Below the pieces are notes generated by a model. That model saw nothing but the letters and a program-made list of their open reading frames with translations, searched no databases and had not been told where the DNA came from. The translations under genes were made by a program, and so were the position numbers. This document shows, one piece after another, positions 25,003 to 32,533 of a stretch of 56,603 bases of DNA. Source of the DNA: MM2 sp035460165 (GTDB lineage Bacteria > Pseudomonadota > Gammaproteobacteria > Burkholderiales > Methylophilaceae); assembly GCA_035460165.1 (NCBI GenBank), contig DATHWW010000020.1, positions 1 to 56,603 on the forward strand. The letters run 5' to 3'. How positions within the stretch are numbered: position 1 is the first letter of the stretch; each line of letters opens with the position of its first letter.

Positions 25003-25848
25003 ATGCCATTCAACATCGACATACTCAAGGCCGAGCTGCACGAAGCGCTCTATCTCGATCTCGACGAATTCGGACTTGAGAACGAAGGCGCAGAGCTCGT
25101 CAGCAAATTCATAGGCCTGCAATTGCGCAGCGCTTTCCAGCCCATTTTCAGTACCGCGCTGGACAAGGCGCTAGGTTTCGAGGCGCTGCTGCGGCCTTCC
25201 ATCGGTCCGTCGGATCCGCTGACGCCGGCTTTCGCCTTCGGCTTTGCTGACAACCAGGGGCGGCTGGTCAAGTTCGATCGCGTGGCCCGTACCCTGCATG
25301 CGCTCAATTCGCTACAACTGCCGGACACGAGGGGCCTGTTATTCTTGAATGTGCATCCCAAGCTGCTGATCAGCGTGAACGCCCACGGCCAGGTGTTCGA
25401 GCGCATCCTCCATGCCCATTCGGTGCCCACGCACAAGGTGGTAATCGAGATACTGGAAAGCGCCATCGACGCCGACAAGCAGCTCACCGAAGCCATCGGC
25501 AACTACCGCGACCGCGGCTACCACATTGCGGTGGATGATTTCGGCAGCAGACATTCGAATCTGGATCGCCTGTGGAAACTCTCGCCCGACTACGTCAAGC
25601 TCAACCTCAGCATCATCCATGAAGCCGAACACAATCCCAAAGTGCGCCGCATGCTGCCCAAACTCATCGAGATCATCCAGGAGCTAGGCGCACGCGCTGT
25701 GGTGGAAGGCATTGAAAATGAAATCCAGCACAAGATTGCGCTGGATTCCGGCGGAACGCTGTTACAGGGTTACTTTTTGGGCAGGCCGGCAGCGGCGAGT
25801 GCGTGGCAGCAAGATCACGCATCCCAACCGCTATCCGTTATCGCATAG
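25003..25848 (+). CDS. Stand-alone EAL-domain protein, c-di-GMP phosphodiesterase-like
   Basis: A 281-residue soluble protein with a short N-terminal extension (about 40 residues) and one EAL domain. Seen: E60-A-L, LNVHPK (Asn), EILES (Glu), VDDFGSRHSN (loop 6, with SR where active enzymes have TG), DYVKLN (lysine kept, following Asp changed to Asn) and VVEGIENE. Most metal ligands are present, but two motifs deviate, so it may be a weak enzyme or a c-di-GMP binder. AAGGA precedes ATG 25003. It sits alone inside a block of sulfur genes, with an AT-rich upstream region like theirs. Confidence 0.88.
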   Translation: MPFNIDILKAELHEALYLDLDEFGLENEGAELVSKFIGLQLRSAFQPIFSTALDKALGFEALLRPSIGPSDPLTPAFAFGFADNQGRLVKFDRVARTLHALNSLQLPDTRGLLFLNVHPKLLISVNAHGQVFERILHAHSVPTHKVVIEILESAIDADKQLTEAIGNYRDRGYHIAVDDFGSRHSNLDRLWKLSPDYVKLNLSIIHEAEHNPKVRRMLPKLIEIIQELGARAVVEGIENEIQHKIALDSGGTLLQGYFLGRPAAASAWQQDHASQPLSVIA

Positions 25849-25868
25849 CGCTCTCGATCTCCTCACTT

Positions 25869-25891
25869 GGGCGCGCAAGCGCCCTTTTTTT
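25869..25891 (+). terminator. Intrinsic terminator after the EAL gene
   Basis: GGGCGC, loop GCAA, GCGCCC, then seven T bases. It is placed 21 bases after the EAL gene stop and works on the plus strand only. Confidence 0.88.
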
Positions 25892-25955
25892 CTGGCGCGG
25901 GAAGATGCGCGCTACATGAGAAGTAAAGAGTTGGCGAAATGCGTCAATGCGGAAT

Positions 25956-27302
25956 TTATTGCGCCTGGCTGAATTTCTCACGCAGGTTATTTACGGCATC
26001 GGACTCACCGCGCACTCGAAAGAAGGCGCCCTCATGGTCCGAGCGCTCCTCCAGCACCTGGCAGCTCGCATAGATTCCACCGCGCAGCTGCTGGGCCGAC
26101 CAAGGGAGGAAAAGCTCGGCCTCCACCAGGTCCTGCTGGAAAAAAGCAACGATGGTCTGGTGCAACCTGGCGACGTCGTCAGGACGGCGCGCACTCATCA
26201 CCACGCAATCCGGATACTGCGCGCGTAGCGCCGTTTCGCGCTCGGCCTGGGCCGCCGCGTCGCCGATGTGGTCGATCTTGTTAAAGACACGAATGCGTGG
26301 CACGACATCCGCGCCGATCTCTTCCAGCACCTTATCGGTGACTTCCAGTTGGCGCTCGAAGCCGGGATCGCTGGCATCGATGACGTGGAGCAGCAGCGAG
26401 GCATCGAGCGCCTCGTCCAGCGTGGATTTGAACGAGGCGACCAGGCCGTGCGGCAGATTCTTGATGAAGCCGACGGTGTCGCTGACCAGCACGCGCGGCA
26501 CGCTTTCCGGATAGAGAGTGCGCACGGTGGTGTCGAGCGTTGCGAACAGTTTGTTGGCGACCAGCACCTCGCTGCCGGTGAGCGCCCGCATCAGGGTGGA
26601 CTTGCCGGCGTTGGTATAGCCGACGAGCGCCACGCCGGCCAAGCCCTGGCGCTCTTGCCGCCGGGCGCGCTGCGTCTTGCGCTCGGCGTCCATGGCGACG
26701 ATTTCCAGTTGCAGTTCGGCAATGCGGTCGCGAATCTTGCGGCGATCCAGTTCGGTGTGCGACTCGCCGGCCCCGCGTCCGCCGACACCGCTGCGCTGCC
26801 GTCCTTGCGGTCCGGCAAGCTTGGCCGCTTCGCGCAGGCGTGGCGCCATGTAGCCGAGACGCGCAATTTCAACCTGCGCCTTGGCGGCACGCGAGCGGGC
26901 GTTGCGGTGAAAAATTTCGAGGATGACCATGGTGCGGTCCATCACCTCGCAGCCGACATCTTTTTCGAGGTTGCGCGCCTGCGAAGGCGAGATCTCATGA
27001 TCGACCAGAATCGCCTCAATTTCATGGCTTTCCGGGCTAACGCCGAATTTCTCGACTTCGATGCGTTCCGATTCATAGTTCACGAAATCGCGTATTTCCT
27101 GCCGTTTGCCGATGCCGAGGTAGGCCGTCGTGTCGAAGCTGGAGCGCTTCTGCATGAAGGTGCGGACGACTGCATACCCCAGTGTTTTTGCGAGCTCGCG
27201 CAGCTCGGTCAGCGACGCTTCGAACTCAACATCGCTTACCGTCGGCAGTTGTACGGCCGCAACAATGGCATACCTGGGTTTCTCTTTAACTTCACTTTGC
27301 AT
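25956..27302 (-). CDS. hflX: GTPase HflX
   Basis: A 448-residue ribosome-associated GTPase linked to rescue of stalled or heat-damaged ribosomes. The N-terminal HflX domain has GYAVVRTFMQKRSSFDTTAYLG-type sequence and the conserved glycine-rich segment QGRQRSGVGGRGAGESHTEL. The GTPase domain has P-loop GYTNAGKST (K234), DTVGFIKNLPHGLVASF and the base-recognition motif NKID. ATG 27302 (MQSEVKEKPRY) is chosen over an upstream TTG; no strong ribosome binding site is seen. It is not next to hfq here. Confidence 0.93.
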   Translation of the reverse strand: MQSEVKEKPRYAIVAAVQLPTVSDVEFEASLTELRELAKTLGYAVVRTFMQKRSSFDTTAYLGIGKRQEIRDFVNYESERIEVEKFGVSPESHEIEAILVDHEISPSQARNLEKDVGCEVMDRTMVILEIFHRNARSRAAKAQVEIARLGYMAPRLREAAKLAGPQGRQRSGVGGRGAGESHTELDRRKIRDRIAELQLEIVAMDAERKTQRARRQERQGLAGVALVGYTNAGKSTLMRALTGSEVLVANKLFATLDTTVRTLYPESVPRVLVSDTVGFIKNLPHGLVASFKSTLDEALDASLLLHVIDASDPGFERQLEVTDKVLEEIGADVVPRIRVFNKIDHIGDAAAQAERETALRAQYPDCVVMSARRPDDVARLHQTIVAFFQQDLVEAELFLPWSAQQLRGGIYASCQVLEERSDHEGAFFRVRGESDAVNNLREKFSQAQ

Positions 27303-27437
27303 GAGGGAATTGCATATCTTGAGTGGACAAAGCCGAATAGTAACCTGCAAATACGATAGCCGCCGGCATTAACAACCCATTTCGATAGGTTCCGGGTATG
27401 CGTCAAGTGGCTTTGTTTAGATTCGGTGAGGCTGGTT

Positions 27438-27466
27438 AAGGGCTGCGTAAATAAACAACAGCCCTT
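27438..27466. repeat. Inverted repeat (8-bp arms)
   Basis: AAGGGCTG (27438-27445) and CAGCCCTT (27459-27466) can form a perfect 8-bp stem with a 13-base loop. It lies in the gap between hflX and the lipoprotein gene. No T tract follows on either strand, so a terminator role is doubtful. Nothing else was recognised in this 237-bp gap. Confidence 0.5.
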
Positions 27467-27539
27467 CACACTGCTTATTGCAGACGATACGCGAACGAAA
27501 TAACTGTTGCCTTAGCGGCAGAAACCCGCAAGATTCAGG

Positions 27540-27869
27540 CTATCTCCGATCGTAGCGATCACGGTCGTAGTCGCGGCGGTCACGATCATCGTCGTGCCTA
27601 TCCCGTCCATGACGGTGGCCTCTGAATCGGGTCTCTTTCGGGTAGTGACTTCTCGGGAGCTCCACCCAAGGACCTGACCTTGAGGTCGAGTAGCGCCAGT
27701 ACCTGTTGTCGTAGTAATAGTAATAGCCACGGTAATGGTAATAGGGCTCTGTATCCAACTCCACAATCACCGGCAATGGCGGCGCCACAACCACTCTATC
27801 CGCGGGTGTTACTACGCATGCGCTCAACACAAGCACTGTTAGCGGTGCAATGATCAGCATCTTATTCAT
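27540..27869 (-). CDS. Small lipoprotein with Tyr-rich middle and Asp/Arg-rich tail
   Basis: ATG 27869 has AGGAG seven bases upstream, which decides the start against two earlier in-frame starts. The 109-residue product begins MNKMLIIAPLTVLVLSACVV, a lipoprotein signal with lipobox LSAC. A Tyr-rich block follows (YYHYRGYYYYYDNRYWRY), then a tail of alternating Asp and Arg with some His (RDRHDDDRDRRDYDRDRYDR). It is likely outer-membrane anchored. The function is unknown; composition resembles the secreted protein at 3341-3667. Confidence 0.75.
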   Translation of the reverse strand: MNKMLIIAPLTVLVLSACVVTPADRVVVAPPLPVIVELDTEPYYHYRGYYYYYDNRYWRYSTSRSGPWVELPRSHYPKETRFRGHRHGRDRHDDDRDRRDYDRDRYDRR

Positions 27870-28035
27870 GTCCATTCTCCTGAATGGCTGGCACATCAGA
27901 TCATTTATCACTGAGTCCTTGTGTCTGGTCGCGCCAGCAATCCCACCCTGCCATGAATACTGGATGCCTGGCCGCGAAACGTCTGTACGATGGCGTACAT
28001 AGCGATGAAACCAGTTCTTACAGTACATGAAGGTT

Positions 28036-29313
28036 CTACTCGATGGCCTCCCATACGTTGACCTCCTTCACTGGCACCTTGCGCGCGTAATGGTAATAAC
28101 GGCCTCCCAGCCACAATGCCAATCCGATCACGGCACAAGCCAGTTGCCCGGCAGCCAGCCAAAGTACGGAATGCACCAGAAATGGCGCCACCAACCCGGC
28201 AACCGCGGCACTCAGCATGGTTTGCGTGAACGACTGGCAGGAGGCGACCGTTCCGCGAATATCAGGGAATAGGTCCATCACCAGCAAAGTGAGCACCGGC
28301 GCCACCAGCGACATTCCCAGCGTGTAAAAGAACAGCGGCAAGATGGACCACGGCAGTGCCGGCGGATAAAAGGCGTGATAAAGCACGTTGATGGCGGAGG
28401 CGCCGATCAACAGGAAATAGCCCATGAACATGATGCGCGGAATCGATATCCTTCCCGCAAACCGGTTCGCCGTCAGGGCGCCAAGAAAAATGCCGGCCAC
28501 TGCGGGCACGAATTGCCAGGCGAACTGATCCGGGCCGAGGCCGAGATGCTTGGTAATAAAGATAGGCGCGGCCGCAACGTACAGAAACAGTCCGGCGAAA
28601 TTGAACGCGATGGCACCGGCTTTCAGCTGGAATGCCGGAGACCGGAAAATCTGCTGATAGCTGTTCGCCAGAAACCGGGGATGAAACGGCGTGCGCTTTG
28701 CCTTCGGCAAGGTTTCCGGCAACTTTCTATAGCAATGCCACAGCAGCAGAACCGTATACGCAAACAGCGTCAGGAAGATCGTTCGCCAGTCGTAAAACTT
28801 CACGATCCAGCCGCCCAGGATTGGTGCGATGGCCGGCGCGATCGAGAAAATCATGGTGACCAGCGATAGCAGCCGGGCTGCCGCGGCATCTTCATACAGA
28901 TCGCGAATAATGGCCCGCCCCACCACCACGCCCGCCCCGGCCGAAACCCCCTGAAGGATCCTGAACGCCCAGAGATACTCGATGCTGTGGGAAGCGGCGC
29001 AGCCCAATGTGCCGATGGCAAACACCGCCAGTGAGACCAGCACGATATTGCGCCGGCCAAAAGCATCCGATAGCGCGCCATGCCATAGGATCATGACCGC
29101 GAAGGACAGCATGTAGGCCGTCAGCGTCTGCTGCACGGCCATCATATCGGCTCCGAGCGAGGTCTCGATATCCGGAAACGCCGGCAGGTAGGTGTCCACG
29201 GAAAACGGCCCCAGCATAGCCAAGCCCGCCAGCATGATGGCGAGCTGGTTGCTGCTGGGCGCTGGAATCAGTGTTCTTGTCTGTAGCTGTTGGCTGTTTT
29301 TTGTTGTCGTCAT
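28036..29313 (-). CDS. Bcr/CflA-type MFS drug-resistance transporter
   Basis: A 425-residue major facilitator protein with 12 predicted helices. LAMLGPFSVDTYLPAFPDI is the typical helix-1 region of the Bcr/CflA subfamily. GALSDAFGRRNIVLVSLAV is the helix 2-3 loop motif, and RILQGVSAGAGVVVGRAIIRD is helix 5 motif C. Relatives export bicyclomycin, sulfonamide or cysteine-pathway metabolites. It is divergent from cysT across 132 bases, which leaves open a link to sulfur metabolism, but drug export is equally possible. Confidence 0.88.
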   Translation of the reverse strand: MTTTKNSQQLQTRTLIPAPSSNQLAIMLAGLAMLGPFSVDTYLPAFPDIETSLGADMMAVQQTLTAYMLSFAVMILWHGALSDAFGRRNIVLVSLAVFAIGTLGCAASHSIEYLWAFRILQGVSAGAGVVVGRAIIRDLYEDAAAARLLSLVTMIFSIAPAIAPILGGWIVKFYDWRTIFLTLFAYTVLLLWHCYRKLPETLPKAKRTPFHPRFLANSYQQIFRSPAFQLKAGAIAFNFAGLFLYVAAAPIFITKHLGLGPDQFAWQFVPAVAGIFLGALTANRFAGRISIPRIMFMGYFLLIGASAINVLYHAFYPPALPWSILPLFFYTLGMSLVAPVLTLLVMDLFPDIRGTVASCQSFTQTMLSAAVAGLVAPFLVHSVLWLAAGQLACAVIGLALWLGGRYYHYARKVPVKEVNVWEAIE

Positions 29314-29337
29314 TGCTTGCTTGAAAAGTTTATTGCT

Positions 29338-29396
29338 ATTGAAGAAAGGCTAATAACAAAATCGAATAAATTAATTCGAATATATTATTTTTAGGG
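29338..29396 (+). promoter_or_regulatory. AT-rich upstream region of cysTWA
   Basis: Almost pure A/T. It holds TCGAAT-AAATTA-ATTCGA, an inverted repeat with 6-bp arms (29362-29379), and ATTATTTTTA at 29384-29393. The latter is the same 10-mer found before yezD. It is a candidate activator site (CysB-like) for the sulfate importer; it could also affect the divergent exporter. Confidence 0.45.
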
Positions 29397-29445
29397 ATTA
29401 ACCGCGCTCGCTATCATGCGTCATCGTTCAAAGAGATGACACCTC

Positions 29446-30294
29446 ATGGCTGTATTGCGTTCCTGGAAATCCCATAGTGTGCTGCCCGGCTTCGGGCTGG
29501 CGCTGGGATTCACCATTCTATATCTCAGCCTGATCGTGCTGATTCCGCTTTCCGCCACCTTCATCAAAACGGCGGAATTGGGCTGGGGCGAATTCTGGGC
29601 GGTGGTCACCACGCCGCGTGCACTGGCTTCTTACCGCCTTTCGTTCGGCGCAGCGGCGATAGGCGCCGTGCTGAACACCGGCTTCGGGCTGCTCACCGCG
29701 TGGGTGCTGGTGCGCTACACCTTTCCCGGCAAGCGGCTGGTGGATGCGTTTGTCGACCTGCCGTTTGCCTTGCCCACCGCGGTCGCCGGTATCGCGCTGA
29801 CAGCGATCTACGCACCCAACGGCTGGATCGGCCAATGGCTGGAGCCGCTGGGCGTGAAAGTCGCATTTACGCCGCTGGGCGTGGTGGTAGCACTTACTTT
29901 CATCGGGCTGCCGTTCGTCGTGCGCACGGTGCAGCCGGTACTGGAAGACCTGGAGGCCGAGGTCGAGGAAGCCGCCGCCTGCCTCGGCGCCACCCGCTGG
30001 CAGACGTTTGCCAAGGTGCTGATGCCGGCGCTGTGGCCGGCGCTAATTACCGGCTTCGCGCTCGCCTTCGCCCGCGCCGTCGGCGAATACGGCTCGGTGA
30101 TTTTCATCGCCGGCAACATGCCGCTGATTTCCGAGATTTCGCCCTTGCTCATCATCACCAAGCTGGAGCAGTACGACTATGCCGGGGCCACCGCCATCGC
30201 GGTGGTCATGCTGGTGATTTCGTTTGCGCTGCTGCTATTGATTAATGGTCTCCAATGGTGGATCGGACGCCGTCACGGAAGGAAAAACGCTTAA
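29446..30294 (+). CDS. cysT: Sulfate/thiosulfate ABC transporter permease CysT
   Basis: A 282-residue inner-membrane permease with six predicted helices. The EAA loop that contacts the ATPase reads EEAAACLGATRWQTFAKVLMP, typical of CysT/CysU. LPFALPTAVAGIALTAIYAPNGWIG is characteristic of the subfamily. It pairs with CysW to form the channel for sulfate delivered by Sbp. cysW would normally follow directly, but a 143-bp palindromic element intervenes. Confidence 0.95.
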   Translation: MAVLRSWKSHSVLPGFGLALGFTILYLSLIVLIPLSATFIKTAELGWGEFWAVVTTPRALASYRLSFGAAAIGAVLNTGFGLLTAWVLVRYTFPGKRLVDAFVDLPFALPTAVAGIALTAIYAPNGWIGQWLEPLGVKVAFTPLGVVVALTFIGLPFVVRTVQPVLEDLEAEVEEAAACLGATRWQTFAKVLMPALWPALITGFALAFARAVGEYGSVIFIAGNMPLISEISPLLIITKLEQYDYAGATAIAVVMLVISFALLLLINGLQWWIGRRHGRKNA

Positions 30295-30437
30295 TGGGTA
30301 CCCCTCAAAACCCAAACTTCGTCGCGATACGGCGTTGCTCGCACAATTTTATCGCTTGCATATCGGCTATATGCGGCGCGCCAAAATTTCCCTCGCGCCT
30401 TGTCTCGCTTAGAACTTTTAATTTTTAGAGGGACCCA
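30295..30437. repeat. Imperfect palindromic element between cysT and cysW (MITE-like)
   Basis: It fills the gap exactly: it begins at the first base after the cysT stop and ends two bases before the cysW ATG. The terminal 16-base arms (TGGGTACCCCTCAAAA and TTTTTAGAGGGACCCA) match at 13 of 16 positions as inverted repeats. The interior is an imperfect palindrome centred on GCATAT-CGGCT-ATATGC (30358-30374). The right arm supplies AGAGGGA, a ribosome binding site for cysW. No coding potential was seen. Confidence 0.75.
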
Positions 30438-30439
30438 TA

Positions 30440-31339
30440 ATGTCCGCCGTATTGTCACTCCCATTAACCGCCGCGCCCGGCAAGGTATCGCGCGCCACGC
30501 AGGAGCCGGCCTGGGTGCGCTGGCTGCTGATCTCCATTGCGCTGGGCTGGCTCGGGCTGTTCCTGTTCGTGCCGCTGGCGGCGATATTCACCGAAGCCTT
30601 GCGTAAAGGGCTGGAGGTCTACTGGGCGTCGCTAACCGAGCCGGATGCGCTGGCCGCGGTGAAGCTCACCCTGATCGCCGCCGTCATCGCGGTGCCCGCC
30701 AACCTGGTGTTCGGCATCGCCGCCGCCTGGGCCATCGCCAAGTTCGAGTTCCGCGGCAAGCAGGTGCTGCTGACCTTGATCGACCTGCCGTTCGCGGTGT
30801 CGCCGGTGATCGCCGGCCTGATCTACATGCTGCTGTTCGGCCTGCAAGGGTGGTTCGGCGAATGGCTGCAGGCGCACGACCTGAAAATCGTGTTCGCCGT
30901 GCCGGGCATCGTGCTCGCCACCATCTTCGTCACCTTCCCCTTCGTCGCCCGCGAGTTGATTCCGCTGATGCAGGCGCAGGGAACGGAAGAAGAGGAAGCC
31001 GCCGTTACCATGGGCGCCTCCGGCTGGCAGACGCTGTGGCGCGTGACGCTGCCCAATGTGAAATGGGGCCTGCTGTACGGCGTGATCCTGTGTAACGCCC
31101 GCGCCATGGGCGAGTTCGGCGCGGTGTCGGTGGTGTCCGGCCATATCCGCGGCATGACCAACACGCTGCCGCTGCACGTGGAAATTCTCTACAACGAATA
31201 CAACTTTGCCGCCGCGTTTGCCGCCGCCTCGCTGCTGGCCGGGCTGGCGCTGGTCACGCTGGCGCTGAAATCTGCCGTCGAATGGAAAACCGGTGCGGAA
31301 CTTCGCGCCCGAACTGAGGAAACCAGCAATGAGCATTGA
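30440..31339 (+). CDS. cysW: Sulfate ABC transporter permease CysW
   Basis: A 299-residue permease with six predicted helices. The EAA loop reads EEEAAVTMGASGWQTLWRVTLP, and LIDLPFAVSPVIAGLIYMLLFG is typical of CysW. NARAMGEFGAVSVVSGHIRG is the late conserved block. It partners CysT. The 3' end overlaps the cysA start by 11 bases. Confidence 0.95.
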   Translation: MSAVLSLPLTAAPGKVSRATQEPAWVRWLLISIALGWLGLFLFVPLAAIFTEALRKGLEVYWASLTEPDALAAVKLTLIAAVIAVPANLVFGIAAAWAIAKFEFRGKQVLLTLIDLPFAVSPVIAGLIYMLLFGLQGWFGEWLQAHDLKIVFAVPGIVLATIFVTFPFVARELIPLMQAQGTEEEEAAVTMGASGWQTLWRVTLPNVKWGLLYGVILCNARAMGEFGAVSVVSGHIRGMTNTLPLHVEILYNEYNFAAAFAAASLLAGLALVTLALKSAVEWKTGAELRARTEETSNEH

Positions 31340-32405
31340 AGTCAGGAATATCAACAAGCGTTTCGGCAACTTTACCGCGCTGAACGACGTCACCCTCGAC
31401 CTGCCGAGCGGCGAGCTCACCGCATTGCTCGGCCCCTCCGGCTGCGGCAAGACCACGCTGCTGCGCATCATCGCCGGGCTGGAGCAGCCAGATTCCGGCA
31501 GCGTACTGTTCCACGGCCAGGATGCCACCGACAGCCACGTGCGCGAGCGCAAGGTGGGCTTCGTGTTCCAGCATTACGCACTGTTCCGCCACATGACCGT
31601 GTTCGAGAACGTCGCCTTCGGCCTGCGCGTGCGCCCCAAGGAGACGCGGCCCAGCGACGCCGAAATCCAGCGCAAGGTGCATGAACTGCTGGACCTGGTG
31701 CAGCTCGACTGGATCGCCGACCGCTACCCGGCGCAGCTTTCTGGCGGCCAGCGCCAGCGTATCGCCCTCGCCCGTGCACTGGCCGTGGAGCCGCAAGTGC
31801 TGCTGCTGGACGAACCGTTCGGCGCACTGGATGCCAAGGTACGCAAGGATCTGCGCCGCTGGCTGCGCCGCCTGCACGACGAGCTGCATATCACCAGCGT
31901 GTTCGTCACCCACGATCAGGAAGAAGCGCTGGAAGTCGCCGACCGCGTGGTGGTGCTGAACAAGGGCGGCATCGAGCAGGTCGGTACCCCGGATGCAGTG
32001 TATGACCAGCCGGCGACGCCATTCGTGTACCAATTCCTCGGCAACGTGAACCTGTTCCACAGCCGCGTACACGACGGTTTTGCCAAGATCGGCGAACTGG
32101 AGGTGGCGGTGGACGGCCACGCGGATGCGCAAAATGCTACCGCGCTCGCCTACGTGCGTCCGCACGACATCGAAATCCGTCGCACGCCGGAAAATGGCTC
32201 GACCTTCGCGGCCACGGTAGTGCACATCCACGCCATCGGCCCGATCGTCCGGCTGGAGCTGGCACGCGCGGACGCGACGGAGTACGTTGAAGCTGAACTG
32301 ACGCGCGAACGCTTTCGCGAACTGGCATTAAAGGAAGGCGAACAGGTATTCGTGAAGCCGCGCAGCTTGCGCGTGTTTATCGAACCCAACCCGGCTGCTG
32401 CATAA
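31329..32405 (+). CDS. cysA: Sulfate ABC transporter ATP-binding protein CysA
   Basis: A 358-residue ATPase driving sulfate import. Walker A is GPSGCGKTT (K41), the signature is LSGGQRQRIALAR, Walker B with the catalytic Glu is LLLDEPFGALD, and the switch His is in FVTHDQEEALEVADR. The C-terminal third is a TOBE-like regulatory domain (LAYVRPHDIEIRR). ATG 31329 is chosen because GAGG precedes it and MSIEVRNINKRF matches the family start; the frame is open 36 bases further. Last gene of cysTWA. Confidence 0.96.
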   Translation: MSIEVRNINKRFGNFTALNDVTLDLPSGELTALLGPSGCGKTTLLRIIAGLEQPDSGSVLFHGQDATDSHVRERKVGFVFQHYALFRHMTVFENVAFGLRVRPKETRPSDAEIQRKVHELLDLVQLDWIADRYPAQLSGGQRQRIALARALAVEPQVLLLDEPFGALDAKVRKDLRRWLRRLHDELHITSVFVTHDQEEALEVADRVVVLNKGGIEQVGTPDAVYDQPATPFVYQFLGNVNLFHSRVHDGFAKIGELEVAVDGHADAQNATALAYVRPHDIEIRRTPENGSTFAATVVHIHAIGPIVRLELARADATEYVEAELTRERFRELALKEGEQVFVKPRSLRVFIEPNPAAA

Positions 32406-32533
32406 CCACCGTGCACGAACTCAACGCGAGGAATGGGAATTACCAAAATAGGCTCTAAGCGTCGGGTTTCACGTTAGAATCGTTTCAAGCTCCAATTCGG
32501 AAGCATTTATTCTTTCGAGGCTGAAACGTTGTA

